Of a stretch of DNA of 31,093 nucleotides, positions 22,650 to 31,093 are shown piece after piece. Numbering within the stretch: position 1 is the stretch's first letter; each line of letters opens with the position of its first letter. The notes beneath the pieces are model-generated. The model was given only the letters and a program-made list of their open reading frames with translations, was not told the DNA's origin and ran no database searches. The translations under genes were made by a program, and so were the position numbers. This DNA is from JAKVJE01 sp047722305 (GTDB lineage Bacteria > Actinomycetota > Actinomycetes > Actinomycetales > Microbacteriaceae): NCBI GenBank assembly GCA_047722305.1, contig JBDNYM010000024.1:1-31093 (forward strand), given 5' to 3'.

Positions 22650-22664
22650 TGAGAGAGGACCATC

Positions 22665-23189
22665 ATGACCGGAGACATCACCATCGGCGGCGTCGTCGCC
22701 ACCGCCGTCAAAGACGTGACGACCAGCGAGGGCCTGCGCATCGCCTCGTTCCGCCTGGCGTCGAACGTCCGCCGCTACGACCGCAAGACCGGCCAGTGGA
22801 TCGACGGAGACACCAATTGGTTCACCGTCACGGCCTTCCGCCGCCTCGCCGAGCACGTCGCCGGCTCCTTCGAGAAGGGGCAGCGCGTGCTCGTGCACGG
22901 GCGGCTGCGGGTGCGCGCCTGGGAGAGCGGCCCGCGCAGCGGCACGACGGTGGAGATCGAGGCCGAATCCGCCGGCCACGACCTGCGGTGGGGGACGACC
23001 GCGTTCACCCGCGCCCGTGCGCCCGAGCCAGCGCCGCGTCCGGAACCAGAGGATCGCGATGTTCCGCCGCCGGACGCCGCCTCGCCCGAGCCGGCCCTGG
23101 CCGAAGCCGAAGCACCTGCGGTGGGGCTGCAGCCCCACGCTGTGCCGGCCGGGGCCGGCTGGACCTCCTCCCAGACGGACGCCGGCTGA
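22665..23189 (+). CDS. ssb: Single-stranded DNA-binding protein, paralogue without acidic tip
   Basis: OB-fold protein binding ssDNA. 174 residues after GAGAGAGGACC. The OB domain spans about 3-110: ITIGGVVATAVKDVTTSEGL, RIASFRLASNVRRYDR, WFTVTAFRRLAEHVAGSFEK, GQRVLVHGRLRVRAW. The remaining ~60 residues are Pro/Glu/Ala-rich. The C-terminus is WTSSQTDAG, lacking the DDDIPF-type acidic tip that recruits replication partners, so this is probably a secondary SSB rather than the replicative one. The neighbours (msrA, lipoprotein, ettA) give no competence genes. Confidence 0.85.
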   Translation: MTGDITIGGVVATAVKDVTTSEGLRIASFRLASNVRRYDRKTGQWIDGDTNWFTVTAFRRLAEHVAGSFEKGQRVLVHGRLRVRAWESGPRSGTTVEIEAESAGHDLRWGTTAFTRARAPEPAPRPEPEDRDVPPPDAASPEPALAEAEAPAVGLQPHAVPAGAGWTSSQTDAG

Positions 23190-23263
23190 GGCGGCCCCTG
23201 AGCCCGAACGCCCTGTCGGTGACTTCGCCGGGGTTGTCGGCCGCCGGCTGCTATCGTCGAGGC

Positions 23264-23710
23264 GTGCATCAGGTCGTTCGGAAGATAGGCGCCGGGGTGC
23301 TGGGGCTGCTCATGGTCACAGCGCTCGCCGGGTGCGGTCGCGCGACCTCCCATCGCACCGCCACGGCGTCGCCCACCCCTTCGGTCACGGCCGTCTGGAA
23401 CCCGGGAGGAGACGCCAAGGCGAATCGGGCCTTCTTCGACCAGACGTTGCGACCCCTGTCGGGCGACCAGCTGCCGACCTCCCGGGCGGTCGTCGACGCC
23501 CTGGCCTCCCGCGGGGTGCCGAAGACCTCCATGCAGGTGACGCCCGATCGCACCCCGAAGAACCTGGCGGCCGACATGATCACGATCTCCGTGCAGCTCG
23601 GTTCCGAGTGTCTGCTCGGGCAGTTCGATCCGGGCGCCTACACGTCTCGCGCCGCGGCGACGGTGAACGGGGCCTGTCTGGTGGGCGACACGCTGCCGAT
23701 CACCTGGTGA
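23264..23710 (+). CDS. Lipoprotein, DUF6993-like
   Basis: 148 residues from GTG 23264. A basic N-terminus and hydrophobic core (KIGAGVLGLLMVTALAGC) end in the lipobox LAGC, predicting lipidation of Cys at about 24 and anchoring to the outer face of the membrane. The mature part has a Thr/Ser/Pro linker, then RAFFDQTLRPL, AVVDALASRGVPKTSMQVTP and CLLGQFDPG plus ACLVGDTLPITW; two cysteines may form a disulfide. The pattern MQVTPDRTPKNLAAD recalls the DUF6993 lipoproteins of Microbacteriaceae, which also sit upstream of ettA. Function unknown. Confidence 0.75.
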   Translation: MHQVVRKIGAGVLGLLMVTALAGCGRATSHRTATASPTPSVTAVWNPGGDAKANRAFFDQTLRPLSGDQLPTSRAVVDALASRGVPKTSMQVTPDRTPKNLAADMITISVQLGSECLLGQFDPGAYTSRAAATVNGACLVGDTLPITW

Positions 23711-23784
23711 CGCGGTCTTCCCTCGCCCGGCTGCACCCGGAAGGGGGCTTCGGGGCGAGAGAGTGACCGGGTACGCTGGGCCAT

Positions 23785-25470
<1,686 letters not shown>

Positions 25471-25498
25471 GCGGCGCGAACCGACCGGAACCGACAAA

Positions 25499-25540
25499 AC
25501 CGGGGCCTGCACATCGCACGGACGATGTGCAGGCCCCGGT
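25499..25540. terminator. Bidirectional terminator between ettA and the universal stress gene
   Basis: An 18-bp perfect stem: ACCGGGGCCTGCACATCG (25499-25516) and its complement (25523-25540), with a 6-nt loop CACGGA. AAAA at 25496-25499 gives a U-run for minus-strand transcripts from the stress gene; the plus-strand side lacks a long U-run but the stem is very stable. Both flanking genes end within 30 bases of it. Confidence 0.9.
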
Positions 25541-25560
25541 CCAGCCTGTGGCGGTACGGC

Positions 25561-26424
25561 TCAGACCGGGACGACGACGGTCGGACCGGGCAAGTTCAGC
25601 AGCACGCCCTGGCCGACCGATCCCAGGAGCAGCCGTCCCACGGCCCCGTGCCGATGGGAGCCGACGACCAACTCGACGGCCTCCCGGCCCCGGGAGACCA
25701 ATGCGCGCACTGGCGCTTCGTTGACCGACTCGGTGCGCACCTCGACGGTCGGGTGCGCGTCGTGGAGACGGCGGGCCAGGCCGGCCAGCTGGGCGGCGAA
25801 CCCGTCGCCGACCGGCTGCAGCCCGCCGCCCATCGCCTGCGCTATGCGCTCCAGGGCGGGCGGGATGCCCCAGGCCGAGACGAGCGTGAGGGGCTGCTCC
25901 AGCCGCTCGGCCTCGGCCGCGGCGAAGCTCAGCGCCGCGGTCGCCGAGTCGTCGGGGCCGCCCCCGCCGCCGCCGCCCGCGCGGCGGTCCGGGCCGTCGT
26001 CCCGCGGCGGGATGACGGCGACGGGCGCGTGGGCCAGCGCCGCCACCCGCATGCCGCGGGTACCCACCAGGAGGTCGCGGGCGGGGAGCGATCGGTCCGA
26101 CCCGATCACCAGCGCCGCAGCCCCGGTGGAGTGCTCGGCCAGCACCTCGGTGGCGTCGCCCTCGACCACGTCGCCGTCGAGCGGCACGTCGGCTGCCTCC
26201 GGCAGCTGGCGGGCCCAGTCGAGTTCGGCGGCGAGCAGACGGCTCGCGGCCGCCCGCAACTGCTCGTCGCTGTCGAGGCCGGGCGCCTCGGCGAAGTCGA
26301 GCGCGAAGACGAGGCGGATCGGCCCGCCGAGCCGGCCGGCGCGGCGTACCGCCCAGGCGACGGCTCCGCGGCCGGCGGCGCGCCCGTCCACGCCGACGAT
26401 GGTGGGCTGCAGCTGTTCAGTCAT
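25561..26424 (-). CDS. Tandem-domain universal stress protein
   Basis: Cytoplasmic nucleotide-binding stress protein. 287 residues from ATG 26424 (GGAG upstream); a TTG at 26478, overlapping the preceding stop as TTGA, would add 18 residues. Domain 1 (about 1-145): TIVGVDGRAAGRGAVAWA, AALVIGSDRS, TRGMRVAALAHAPVAVIP. A Gly run (GGGGGGG) links to domain 2 (about 155-287), ending VELVVGSHRHGAVGRLLLGS, then LPGPTVVVPV. Gx2Gx9G(S/T)-type ATP-binding residues are recognisable in domain 2 (GSHRHGAVGRLLLGSVG). It follows pit and a small membrane gene on the same strand; the shared order suggests one transcript ending at the terminator. Confidence 0.9.
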   Translation of the reverse strand: MTEQLQPTIVGVDGRAAGRGAVAWAVRRAGRLGGPIRLVFALDFAEAPGLDSDEQLRAAASRLLAAELDWARQLPEAADVPLDGDVVEGDATEVLAEHSTGAAALVIGSDRSLPARDLLVGTRGMRVAALAHAPVAVIPPRDDGPDRRAGGGGGGGPDDSATAALSFAAAEAERLEQPLTLVSAWGIPPALERIAQAMGGGLQPVGDGFAAQLAGLARRLHDAHPTVEVRTESVNEAPVRALVSRGREAVELVVGSHRHGAVGRLLLGSVGQGVLLNLPGPTVVVPV

Positions 26425-26474
26425 GTGCTCCGGTCTCCTCGCGGCGGGGGTGCCCCCGGCCGGCTGGTCGTCGA

Positions 26475-26771
26475 TCAATGGAAGTAGGGGATGACCAGGT
26501 AGAGGCCGTAGAGGATGACCGAAACGGCGATCGCGAAGCAGACCACCGCTCCGGTCCGGTACAGCAGCGAACGGCTCTGGTCGGAGTGCTCGGCGGCGAC
26601 CGTGGCGGCGCCCCAGAGGCGGATGCCGGAGCCGTAGGCGCCGACGAGCGCCGAGGCGGCGACGGCGGTGATGATGAGCACGCCCAGCAGCTGCAGCCAG
26701 TAGGCGCCCTGCACCGGGGTGGGGGAGTCGGCGGTCAGCAGGATGGGGGCGATGGCGGAGAGAATGGGCAT
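26475..26771 (-). CDS. Small membrane protein between pit and the universal stress gene
   Basis: 98 residues with two or three hydrophobic segments: MPILSAIAPILLTADSP at the start, YWLQLLGVLIITAVAASALV (about 24-43), and a C-terminal helix VVCFAIAVSVILYGLYLVIP. The middle loop (GIRLWGAATVAAEHSDQSRS) is probably cytoplasmic. No named family is recognised, but it sits 55 bases after pit on the same strand and may be an accessory of the phosphate transporter. AAGGAA lies about 14 bases upstream of the ATG. Confidence 0.7.
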   Translation of the reverse strand: MPILSAIAPILLTADSPTPVQGAYWLQLLGVLIITAVAASALVGAYGSGIRLWGAATVAAEHSDQSRSLLYRTGAVVCFAIAVSVILYGLYLVIPYFH

Positions 26772-26826
26772 TTCCAGGTTTCCAGTTCCTTGGTCGGATT
26801 CGAAGCGGGCGCGGCGGCGTCGCGGC

Positions 26827-27981
26827 TCAGGCCGTGGCCTTGACCGCCGGCGCCGCGGCGGCGTCGTTGACGTTGTCGGCGGTGACGGGGTTGCGCCGCG
26901 ACAGGCGCAGGATGCCCCAGACGACGCCGAGGGCGATGACGACCACCAGGGCGACGCCCCAGACGCCGGGCAGCTTGGTGAGGGCCCCGGCGCCGCCGCC
27001 CATGATCGCCGCCGCCGGCAGCGTCACCAGCCAGGCGAGGGCCATCCGGCCGGCGACCGACCAGCGCACCGTCCCGCCCTTCCGGCCGAGACCGGCGCCC
27101 ATCACCGAGCCCGAGCACACCTGGGTGGTGGACAGGGCGAAGCCGAGGTGCGAGGAGGTCAGGATGGCCGCGGCCGAGCTGGCCTCGGCGGCGAATCCCT
27201 GCGGGGTGCTGATATCGGTGATGCCGCGCCCCAGGGTGCGGATGACGCGCCAGCCGCCCGAATAGGTGCCGGCGGCGATGGCGAGGCCGCAGACGAGGAT
27301 GACCCAGATCTGCGGGTTCGAGCCGGTCGGCTGCAGGTGGGCGGAGATGAGCACCAGGGTGATGACGCCCATGGTCTTCTGGGCGTCGTTGGTGCCGTGC
27401 GAGAGGGCGACCAGCAGGGCGGTGACGGTCTGTCCGTGGCGGAAGCCCTCGGAGCGCTGCCGTTCGCTCATCTTCCGGGCGAGGAAGAAGGCCAGCCGGG
27501 TGGCCAGGAAGGCGGCGACCCCGGCGATCACCGGCGAGATGAACGCCGGCAGCAGCACCTTGGCGATGATGTTCGGGTAGTTCACGGACCCCCAGCCGAG
27601 GCCGACGATGGCGGCGCCGATGAGGCCGCCGAACATGGCGTGGGAGGAACTCGAGGGCAGGCCCACCAGCCAGGTCAGCAGGTTCCAGATGATGGCGCCG
27701 ACCAGCCCGGCGAAGATCATGGCGGGGGTGATGGACACCGACCCGTCCGCCTCGCCATTGATGAGCCCGCTGGAGACCGTGTTCGCGACGGCGACGGAGA
27801 GGAATGCGCCCACGAGGTTGAGGGCGCCGGCGGCAATGACGGCCGTCTTGGGCTTGAGCGCGCCGGTGGCGATGGAAGTGGCCATCGCGTTGGCGGTGTC
27901 ATGGAAGCCGTTGGTGAAATCGAATGAGACGGCGGTGATGATCACGAGGACCACTACGACCATGGTGGCGACGTCAGGCAT
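26827..27981 (-). CDS. pit: Inorganic phosphate transporter, PiT family
   Basis: Symports metal-phosphate with H+ (or Na+) at the plasma membrane. 384 residues, about ten helices. Both PiT signatures are present in the inverted-repeat halves: DFTNGFHDTANAMATSI (about 21-37) and ALSHGTNDAQKTMGVI (about 200-215). Also typical are LPSSSSHAMFGGLIGAA and STTQVCSGSVMGAG. AAGGAA lies 10 bases before ATG 27981. The upstream gap holds a PHO-box-like repeat, which points to PhoP-type phosphate control. Together with the small membrane protein and universal stress gene it forms a probable transcript. Confidence 0.95.
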   Translation of the reverse strand: MPDVATMVVVVLVIITAVSFDFTNGFHDTANAMATSIATGALKPKTAVIAAGALNLVGAFLSVAVANTVSSGLINGEADGSVSITPAMIFAGLVGAIIWNLLTWLVGLPSSSSHAMFGGLIGAAIVGLGWGSVNYPNIIAKVLLPAFISPVIAGVAAFLATRLAFFLARKMSERQRSEGFRHGQTVTALLVALSHGTNDAQKTMGVITLVLISAHLQPTGSNPQIWVILVCGLAIAAGTYSGGWRVIRTLGRGITDISTPQGFAAEASSAAAILTSSHLGFALSTTQVCSGSVMGAGLGRKGGTVRWSVAGRMALAWLVTLPAAAIMGGGAGALTKLPGVWGVALVVVIALGVVWGILRLSRRNPVTADNVNDAAAAPAVKATA

Positions 27982-28045
27982 GTCTGGTGCGAATTCCTTC
28001 GAGATGGGCGGTCTTCGAACTGCGAAGCGCGCCTAGCGTCCCGCT

Positions 28046-28089
28046 CGCGGGTGAACGCTGTCGGTTCCCGGGGTGAACGTCGGATGAAT
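28046..28089 (-). promoter_or_regulatory. PHO-box-like array of four phased 11-nt units upstream of pit
   Basis: Read on the minus strand: ATTCATCCGAC (28089-28079), GTTCACCCCGG (28078-28068), GAACCGACAGC (28067-28057, degenerate), GTTCACCCGCG (28056-28046). Units 1, 2 and 4 fit the 11-nt direct-repeat unit bound by Streptomyces PhoP (GTTCACC-type core). The array ends 64 bases before the pit ATG, an activator-like position. The 3' part of the 175-bp tesB-pit gap holds nothing else recognisable. Confidence 0.6.
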
Positions 28090-28156
28090 TCCCCGGCCGG
28101 CATGACGCGCTGCGCTCGCCTGCCGTGCCGTCCCGACCATCTCCCGCACTGCGGGG

Positions 28157-29065
28157 CTACCGCACCTCGGGAATGCGCATGAGCCCTTCCTGCGCGCAGG
28201 TGGCGAGCAGGGTGCCGTCGGCTGCATAGAACTCGCCGGTGTCGAGGCTGCGCCCCTCCTGCGCCGAGGGGGAGTGCTGGGGCGAGGCGATCCACTGCTC
28301 GACATCCACGTTGCGGAGGAACCACATCGAGTGGTTGAGCGTGGCCTGGCTGAGCCCCCGGTGAGACCACGAGATGCCGTGGCGCCGCATACCGGGCTCC
28401 AGGATGGTGAAGTCGCTGACGTAGGCGAGCGCGGCCCGCTGCCAGGTCTGGTCGCCGGGGAAGGAGCCGCGGGCGCGCATCCACACCAGGTGCTCGTCGC
28501 GGGGCCGGTCGTCGTCGACGGTGGTGAAGACGCTGGAGGGGTCGTGCCGGATGTCAAAGGGCCGGTACGAGATCACCCGGTTGAGGATGCGGGCGTTCGG
28601 GTCGGCGGCGTCGGGGTCGGGGAAGCCGTCGTCGTCTGGCCGCAGCGACTCCGGGGCGGGCAGGGGCCTGGCGGGGCGCGTCGTGTGCGAGACGCCCGCG
28701 CCGGGGCGCTGGAAGGCGATGAACGCGGTGGCGAGCAGCTCGCCGTCCTGCCGCGCCTCGACCTGCAGCTGGGTGAACGACCGGCCTGCGTGCAGCACGC
28801 GGGGGCGGTAGGCCACGCCGTGGCCGGTCTCGCCGCCGCGGACGAACATCATCTGCAGGGCGTGCGGCACCCGGTCGTCGTCCACCAGGCGGGCGGCGGC
28901 CATGATGGCCTGGCCGAGCAGCTGCCCGCCGAACACGCGCCCGGTCGACATCCACTCGGAGGGGCCGTGGAATTCGCCGATCACGCCGGTCGGCTGCAGG
29001 TCGAGCAGGGCGTGGAGGCGCTCGATGGGCGCCAGCGGGGTGTTCAGGGGAAGAGATTCAATCAT
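28157..29065 (-). CDS. tesB: Acyl-CoA thioesterase II
   Basis: Hydrolyses medium/long acyl-CoA to free acid and CoA. 302 residues, the usual double-hotdog length. First hotdog: RVFGGQLLGQAIMAAARLV (43-61), MMFVRGGETGHGVAYRPRVL, SFTQLQVEARQDG. Second hotdog: DEHLVWMRARGSFPGD, LSQATLNHSMWFLRN and the C-terminal ADGTLLATCAQEGLMRIPEV. The ATG at 29065 overlaps the end of the globin gene by 8 bp, so tesB is the last gene of the pepN-mscS-glbO-tesB run. Confidence 0.93.
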   Translation of the reverse strand: MIESLPLNTPLAPIERLHALLDLQPTGVIGEFHGPSEWMSTGRVFGGQLLGQAIMAAARLVDDDRVPHALQMMFVRGGETGHGVAYRPRVLHAGRSFTQLQVEARQDGELLATAFIAFQRPGAGVSHTTRPARPLPAPESLRPDDDGFPDPDAADPNARILNRVISYRPFDIRHDPSSVFTTVDDDRPRDEHLVWMRARGSFPGDQTWQRAALAYVSDFTILEPGMRRHGISWSHRGLSQATLNHSMWFLRNVDVEQWIASPQHSPSAQEGRSLDTGEFYAADGTLLATCAQEGLMRIPEVR

Positions 29066-29450
29066 CGGGTCCTGGCTCCGGTTGGTTGCGCATGCCGTCC
29101 GCGGCCTGGGCGAAGTAGTTCCAGAACACGTCGAACAGCGGCTGCGGCAGGTTCATGGCGGTGAGGGCGCCGCGCATGCACGCCAGCCAGTGGTCGCGGG
29201 CCTCGGCATCGATGCGGTACGCGAAGTGGCGCATCCGCAGGCGCGGGGCGCCGCGCTCGCGGCGGTAGTCGTCGGGCCCGCCCCAGTACTGGCGCAGGAA
29301 GATCCTGAGGCGGTGCTCGGCGCCGGCGAGGTCGTCGGTGCCGTACATGGGTGCCAGCACCGCGTCGGTACGGACCCGGGCGTAGAACTCGTGGGCGAGT
29401 TCGGCGAAGAACTGGTCCCCGCCGGCCGCCTCGTAGACCGTCATCGTCAT
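29058..29450 (-). CDS. glbO: Truncated hemoglobin, group II (HbO-like)
   Basis: Small heme protein of the 2-on-2 globin fold, implicated in O2/NO handling. 130 residues from ATG 29450 (29444 also possible). FFAELAHEFYARVRTDAVLA contains the B-helix Tyr region; LRMRHFAYRI carries the proximal His; RDHWLACMRGAL has the Trp at position G8 that marks group II. ATGA overlap with mscS upstream and 8-bp overlap with tesB downstream. The same globin/tesB/pepN neighbourhood is common in Micrococcales (from memory). Confidence 0.93.
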   Translation of the reverse strand: MTMTVYEAAGGDQFFAELAHEFYARVRTDAVLAPMYGTDDLAGAEHRLRIFLRQYWGGPDDYRRERGAPRLRMRHFAYRIDAEARDHWLACMRGALTAMNLPQPLFDVFWNYFAQAADGMRNQPEPGPDD

Positions 29451-30457
29451 GGTTCGTCCTTCTGGTCCGCCGCGGTGCCCGCATCCGTCGGCGCGGCGGC
29501 CGGCCGGCGGCGGCGGGTGCCGGGGGCGGCGGCCGTCACGTTGTAGACGGTCTGGTCCGGGGCGAGCGAGACGTGGAAGCGGGCCAGCAGCTTCAGGGTG
29601 CGGGCGCGCAGCTCGCGGGCCACGTCGAACTGCTGAGACGGCTTGGTCTTCATGGCCACCCGCAGGACGAGGCGGTTGCCGTCCATGGCGTCGATGCCCC
29701 ACAGCTCGGGTTCGCCGATGACGCGACGGGCCCATTTGGGGTCTTTCGCCAGGTCGCGGGCTGCGGTGAGCATGACCTGCTCCACGGCGTCGAAGTCGTC
29801 GCGGGACGAGATGGGCAGCTCGACGATGGCCCGTCCCCAGTCGTGCGACATGTTGCCGACCTTGAGGATCTCGCCGTTGCGCACGTACCAGAGGGTGCCG
29901 TCGGTGGAGCGGACGCTGGTGACGCGCAGGCCGACGCTCTCGACGACCCCCGACACGGTGCCGAGGTCTACGATGTCGCCGACGCCCAGCTGGTCCTCGA
30001 ACACCATGAAGATGCCGGTGAGGAAGTCTTTGACCAGGCTCTGGGCGCCGAAACCGAGCGCCGCTCCGAGGATGCCCGCGCTGGCGATCAGCGGCGTCAG
30101 GTTCACGTTCAGCTGGCCCAGGATGGCGAAGCCGGCGATGAACACGAGCACCCAGGTGATGAGGTTGGTCAGCACCGAGCCGATCGTGCGGGTGCGCTGC
30201 ACCACGCGCGCCTCGGCCAGGGGAGAGGTCAGCAGCTGGGTGGTCTGGGTGACGTTGTTGCGTCCCTTGACCCCGCTGATGATCTGGTCGATGACGCGCC
30301 GGACGATCAGCAGCAGGACCCATCGCACCACGATGGTGAAGACGATGATCCAGAAGATCGCGAGCAGCACCGGCCACCCGTGCGACCACCAGTCCTGCAG
30401 GGCCGCGAGGACGGCATTCCAGACGGTGGTCCACCAGGGGGTCGTGGCGGGCGTCAT
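29447..30457 (-). CDS. mscS: Small-conductance mechanosensitive channel
   Basis: Releases solutes under hypo-osmotic shock. 336 residues from ATG 30457, which overlaps the pepN stop by 4 bp; the frame is open further upstream but only as a shadow of pepN. Helix 1 is at about 24-50 and helix 2 at about 90-115. The pore helix region is ASAGILGAALGFGAQSLVKD, followed by the β-domain start (FEDQLGVGDIVDLG) and VRSTDGTLWYVRNGEILKVG, all conserved in MscS. The cytoplasmic tail ends in an Arg/Ala/Pro-rich segment. Confidence 0.93.
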   Translation of the reverse strand: MTPATTPWWTTVWNAVLAALQDWWSHGWPVLLAIFWIIVFTIVVRWVLLLIVRRVIDQIISGVKGRNNVTQTTQLLTSPLAEARVVQRTRTIGSVLTNLITWVLVFIAGFAILGQLNVNLTPLIASAGILGAALGFGAQSLVKDFLTGIFMVFEDQLGVGDIVDLGTVSGVVESVGLRVTSVRSTDGTLWYVRNGEILKVGNMSHDWGRAIVELPISSRDDFDAVEQVMLTAARDLAKDPKWARRVIGEPELWGIDAMDGNRLVLRVAMKTKPSQQFDVARELRARTLKLLARFHVSLAPDQTVYNVTAAAPGTRRRRPAAAPTDAGTAADQKDEP

Positions 30458-30990
30458 CGGCGGTCGCGTTCCTGGGCCAGCAGGCAGCGGCGGAGGGAGT
30501 CGAGTTCTTCGGCGAGCAGCCGTCGCAGCGCCGGGTGGGCGTCGGGATGCGCGGTCAGCCAGGATTCGGTGGCCGCGGCGAGCGCGTGGTCGGCCAGCGC
30601 CCGCGGGTAGACCGCGTCGATGATCTCTTCGATCATGTGATAGCTGCGGGAGTTCCACACCTCGTCGATATGGGCGAAGAACGCATCGGTGACCCCAGCG
30701 AGGGCGGACGCATCCACGACGCGTTGGAGGCCCACCCCGTTGGCACGCACCAGCGAGTTGGTGAGCGAGGTGTCGGTGAGCACTCGCAGGGCGGTGGCGG
30801 TCTTGCCGTCGGCGTCGGGCAGTGCCGCCTGGGCCCGCGCCGAGGCCAGCCGCCCGGAGGCGGTGGGGTCGTCGGCGAGCGCTGCGGCGATGTCGTCTTC
30901 GTCGGCGGCGTCGAGGGCGCAGAGGGCGAGCAGCAGCTCCCAGTCCAGGTCGGTGTCGATGTCCACCCCGGGGAGGATGGTCCGGCCGTG
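30454..30990 (-). CDS. pepN: Aminopeptidase N, C-terminal part (5' end outside readable sequence)
   Basis: M1-family zinc aminopeptidase; only the ERAP1-C-like helical C-terminus is present (about 178 residues). It reads TILPGVDIDTDLDWELLLAL, then ALRVLTDTSLTNSLVRANGV, AFFAHIDEVWNSRSYHMIEE and YPRALADHALAAATESWL, matching the end of actinobacterial PepN. The GTG at 30966 is an internal Val, not a start: the frame continues upstream without stop into the homopolymer-rich end. The HExxH catalytic domain would lie beyond the window. Its stop overlaps the mscS start (ATGA). Confidence 0.85.
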   Translation of the reverse strand, partial: HGRTILPGVDIDTDLDWELLLALCALDAADEDDIAAALADDPTASGRLASARAQAALPDADGKTATALRVLTDTSLTNSLVRANGVGLQRVVDASALAGVTDAFFAHIDEVWNSRSYHMIEEIIDAVYPRALADHALAAATESWLTAHPDAHPALRRLLAEELDSLRRCLLAQERDRR

Positions 30991-31093
30991 GGGGGGGGCG
31001 CGGCGCGCCCGCGCCGGGGGGGGGGGGGGGGGGGCGGGGGGGGTGGGGGGCCGGGCCGGGGAGGGCGGGGGGGGCCCGGGGCCGGCCCGCGGG
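30989..31093. repeat. G/C homopolymer contig end, probable sequencing artefact
   Basis: Nearly all G and C, with runs of 9, about 19, 8, 6 and 8 Gs separated by single other bases. It falls where the middle of pepN should be, so genuine sequence has been replaced or corrupted. No feature should be called from it. Confidence 0.8.

Noticed and set aside
30967..31093. Coding or G-quadruplex interpretation of the G-rich end
   Set aside because: It interrupts pepN and has artefact-like composition, so no biological signal can be trusted.

Overview
The window is a GC-rich, densely packed actinobacterial chromosome segment. The gene neighbourhood (orn beside tRNA-Arg and tRNA-His; ssb, a lipoprotein and ettA; then pepN-mscS-glbO-tesB), the MarP-type protease, many GTG starts and 4-bp ATGA overlaps suggest Micrococcales, most likely Microbacteriaceae. 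That placement is inference from gene content; the genus cannot be fixed. The last ~100 bases are almost pure G/C homopolymer and look like a low-quality contig end.

Layout. 1-2310: structured intergenic DNA, tRNA-Arg(UCU), orn, a convergent capsule-type glycosyltransferase and tRNA-His(GUG). 2311-7850: an accessory island. It opens with the first ~42 codons of a tyrosine integrase beside tRNA-His, cut off at an IS3-family element whose transposase carries an extra frameshift. A complete arsenic module follows (arsR diverging from arsM-acr3-arsC across a clear dyad operator), then fused remnants of a serine recombinase and a response regulator. 7853-8602: a VIT/CCC1 metal transporter. 8959-12275: a five-gene, translationally coupled redox operon (membrane-anchored Ser/Gly-rich protein, ApbE flavin transferase, heme-binding ferric-reductase-like membrane protein, NuoF-like flavoprotein, 3Fe-4S ferredoxin), in which apbE is interrupted by one in-frame TGA. 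12340-12940: back-to-back remnants of a FetB-like permease and a heavy-metal P-type ATPase. 13165-15728: a small hypothetical gene with its own terminator, a GT39-like membrane glycosyltransferase and a TM2 protein.

15754-31093 is mostly housekeeping: sdhCAB (minus), a MarP-like protease, serA and msrA (divergent), ssb, a DUF6993-like lipoprotein, ettA, a strong bidirectional terminator, a tandem universal stress protein, a small membrane protein, a PiT phosphate transporter preceded by four phased 11-nt PHO-box-like units, and an overlapping pepN-mscS-glbO-tesB run truncated at the window end.

The best systems-level candidates are the ars island with its mobile-element scars, and the flavin/heme/Fe-S electron-transfer operon, whose anchored protein has no FMN-binding domain yet carries a minimal flavinylation-like motif just outside the membrane, while its apbE appears broken. 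No wholly unprecedented multi-gene defence or biosynthetic system was seen.
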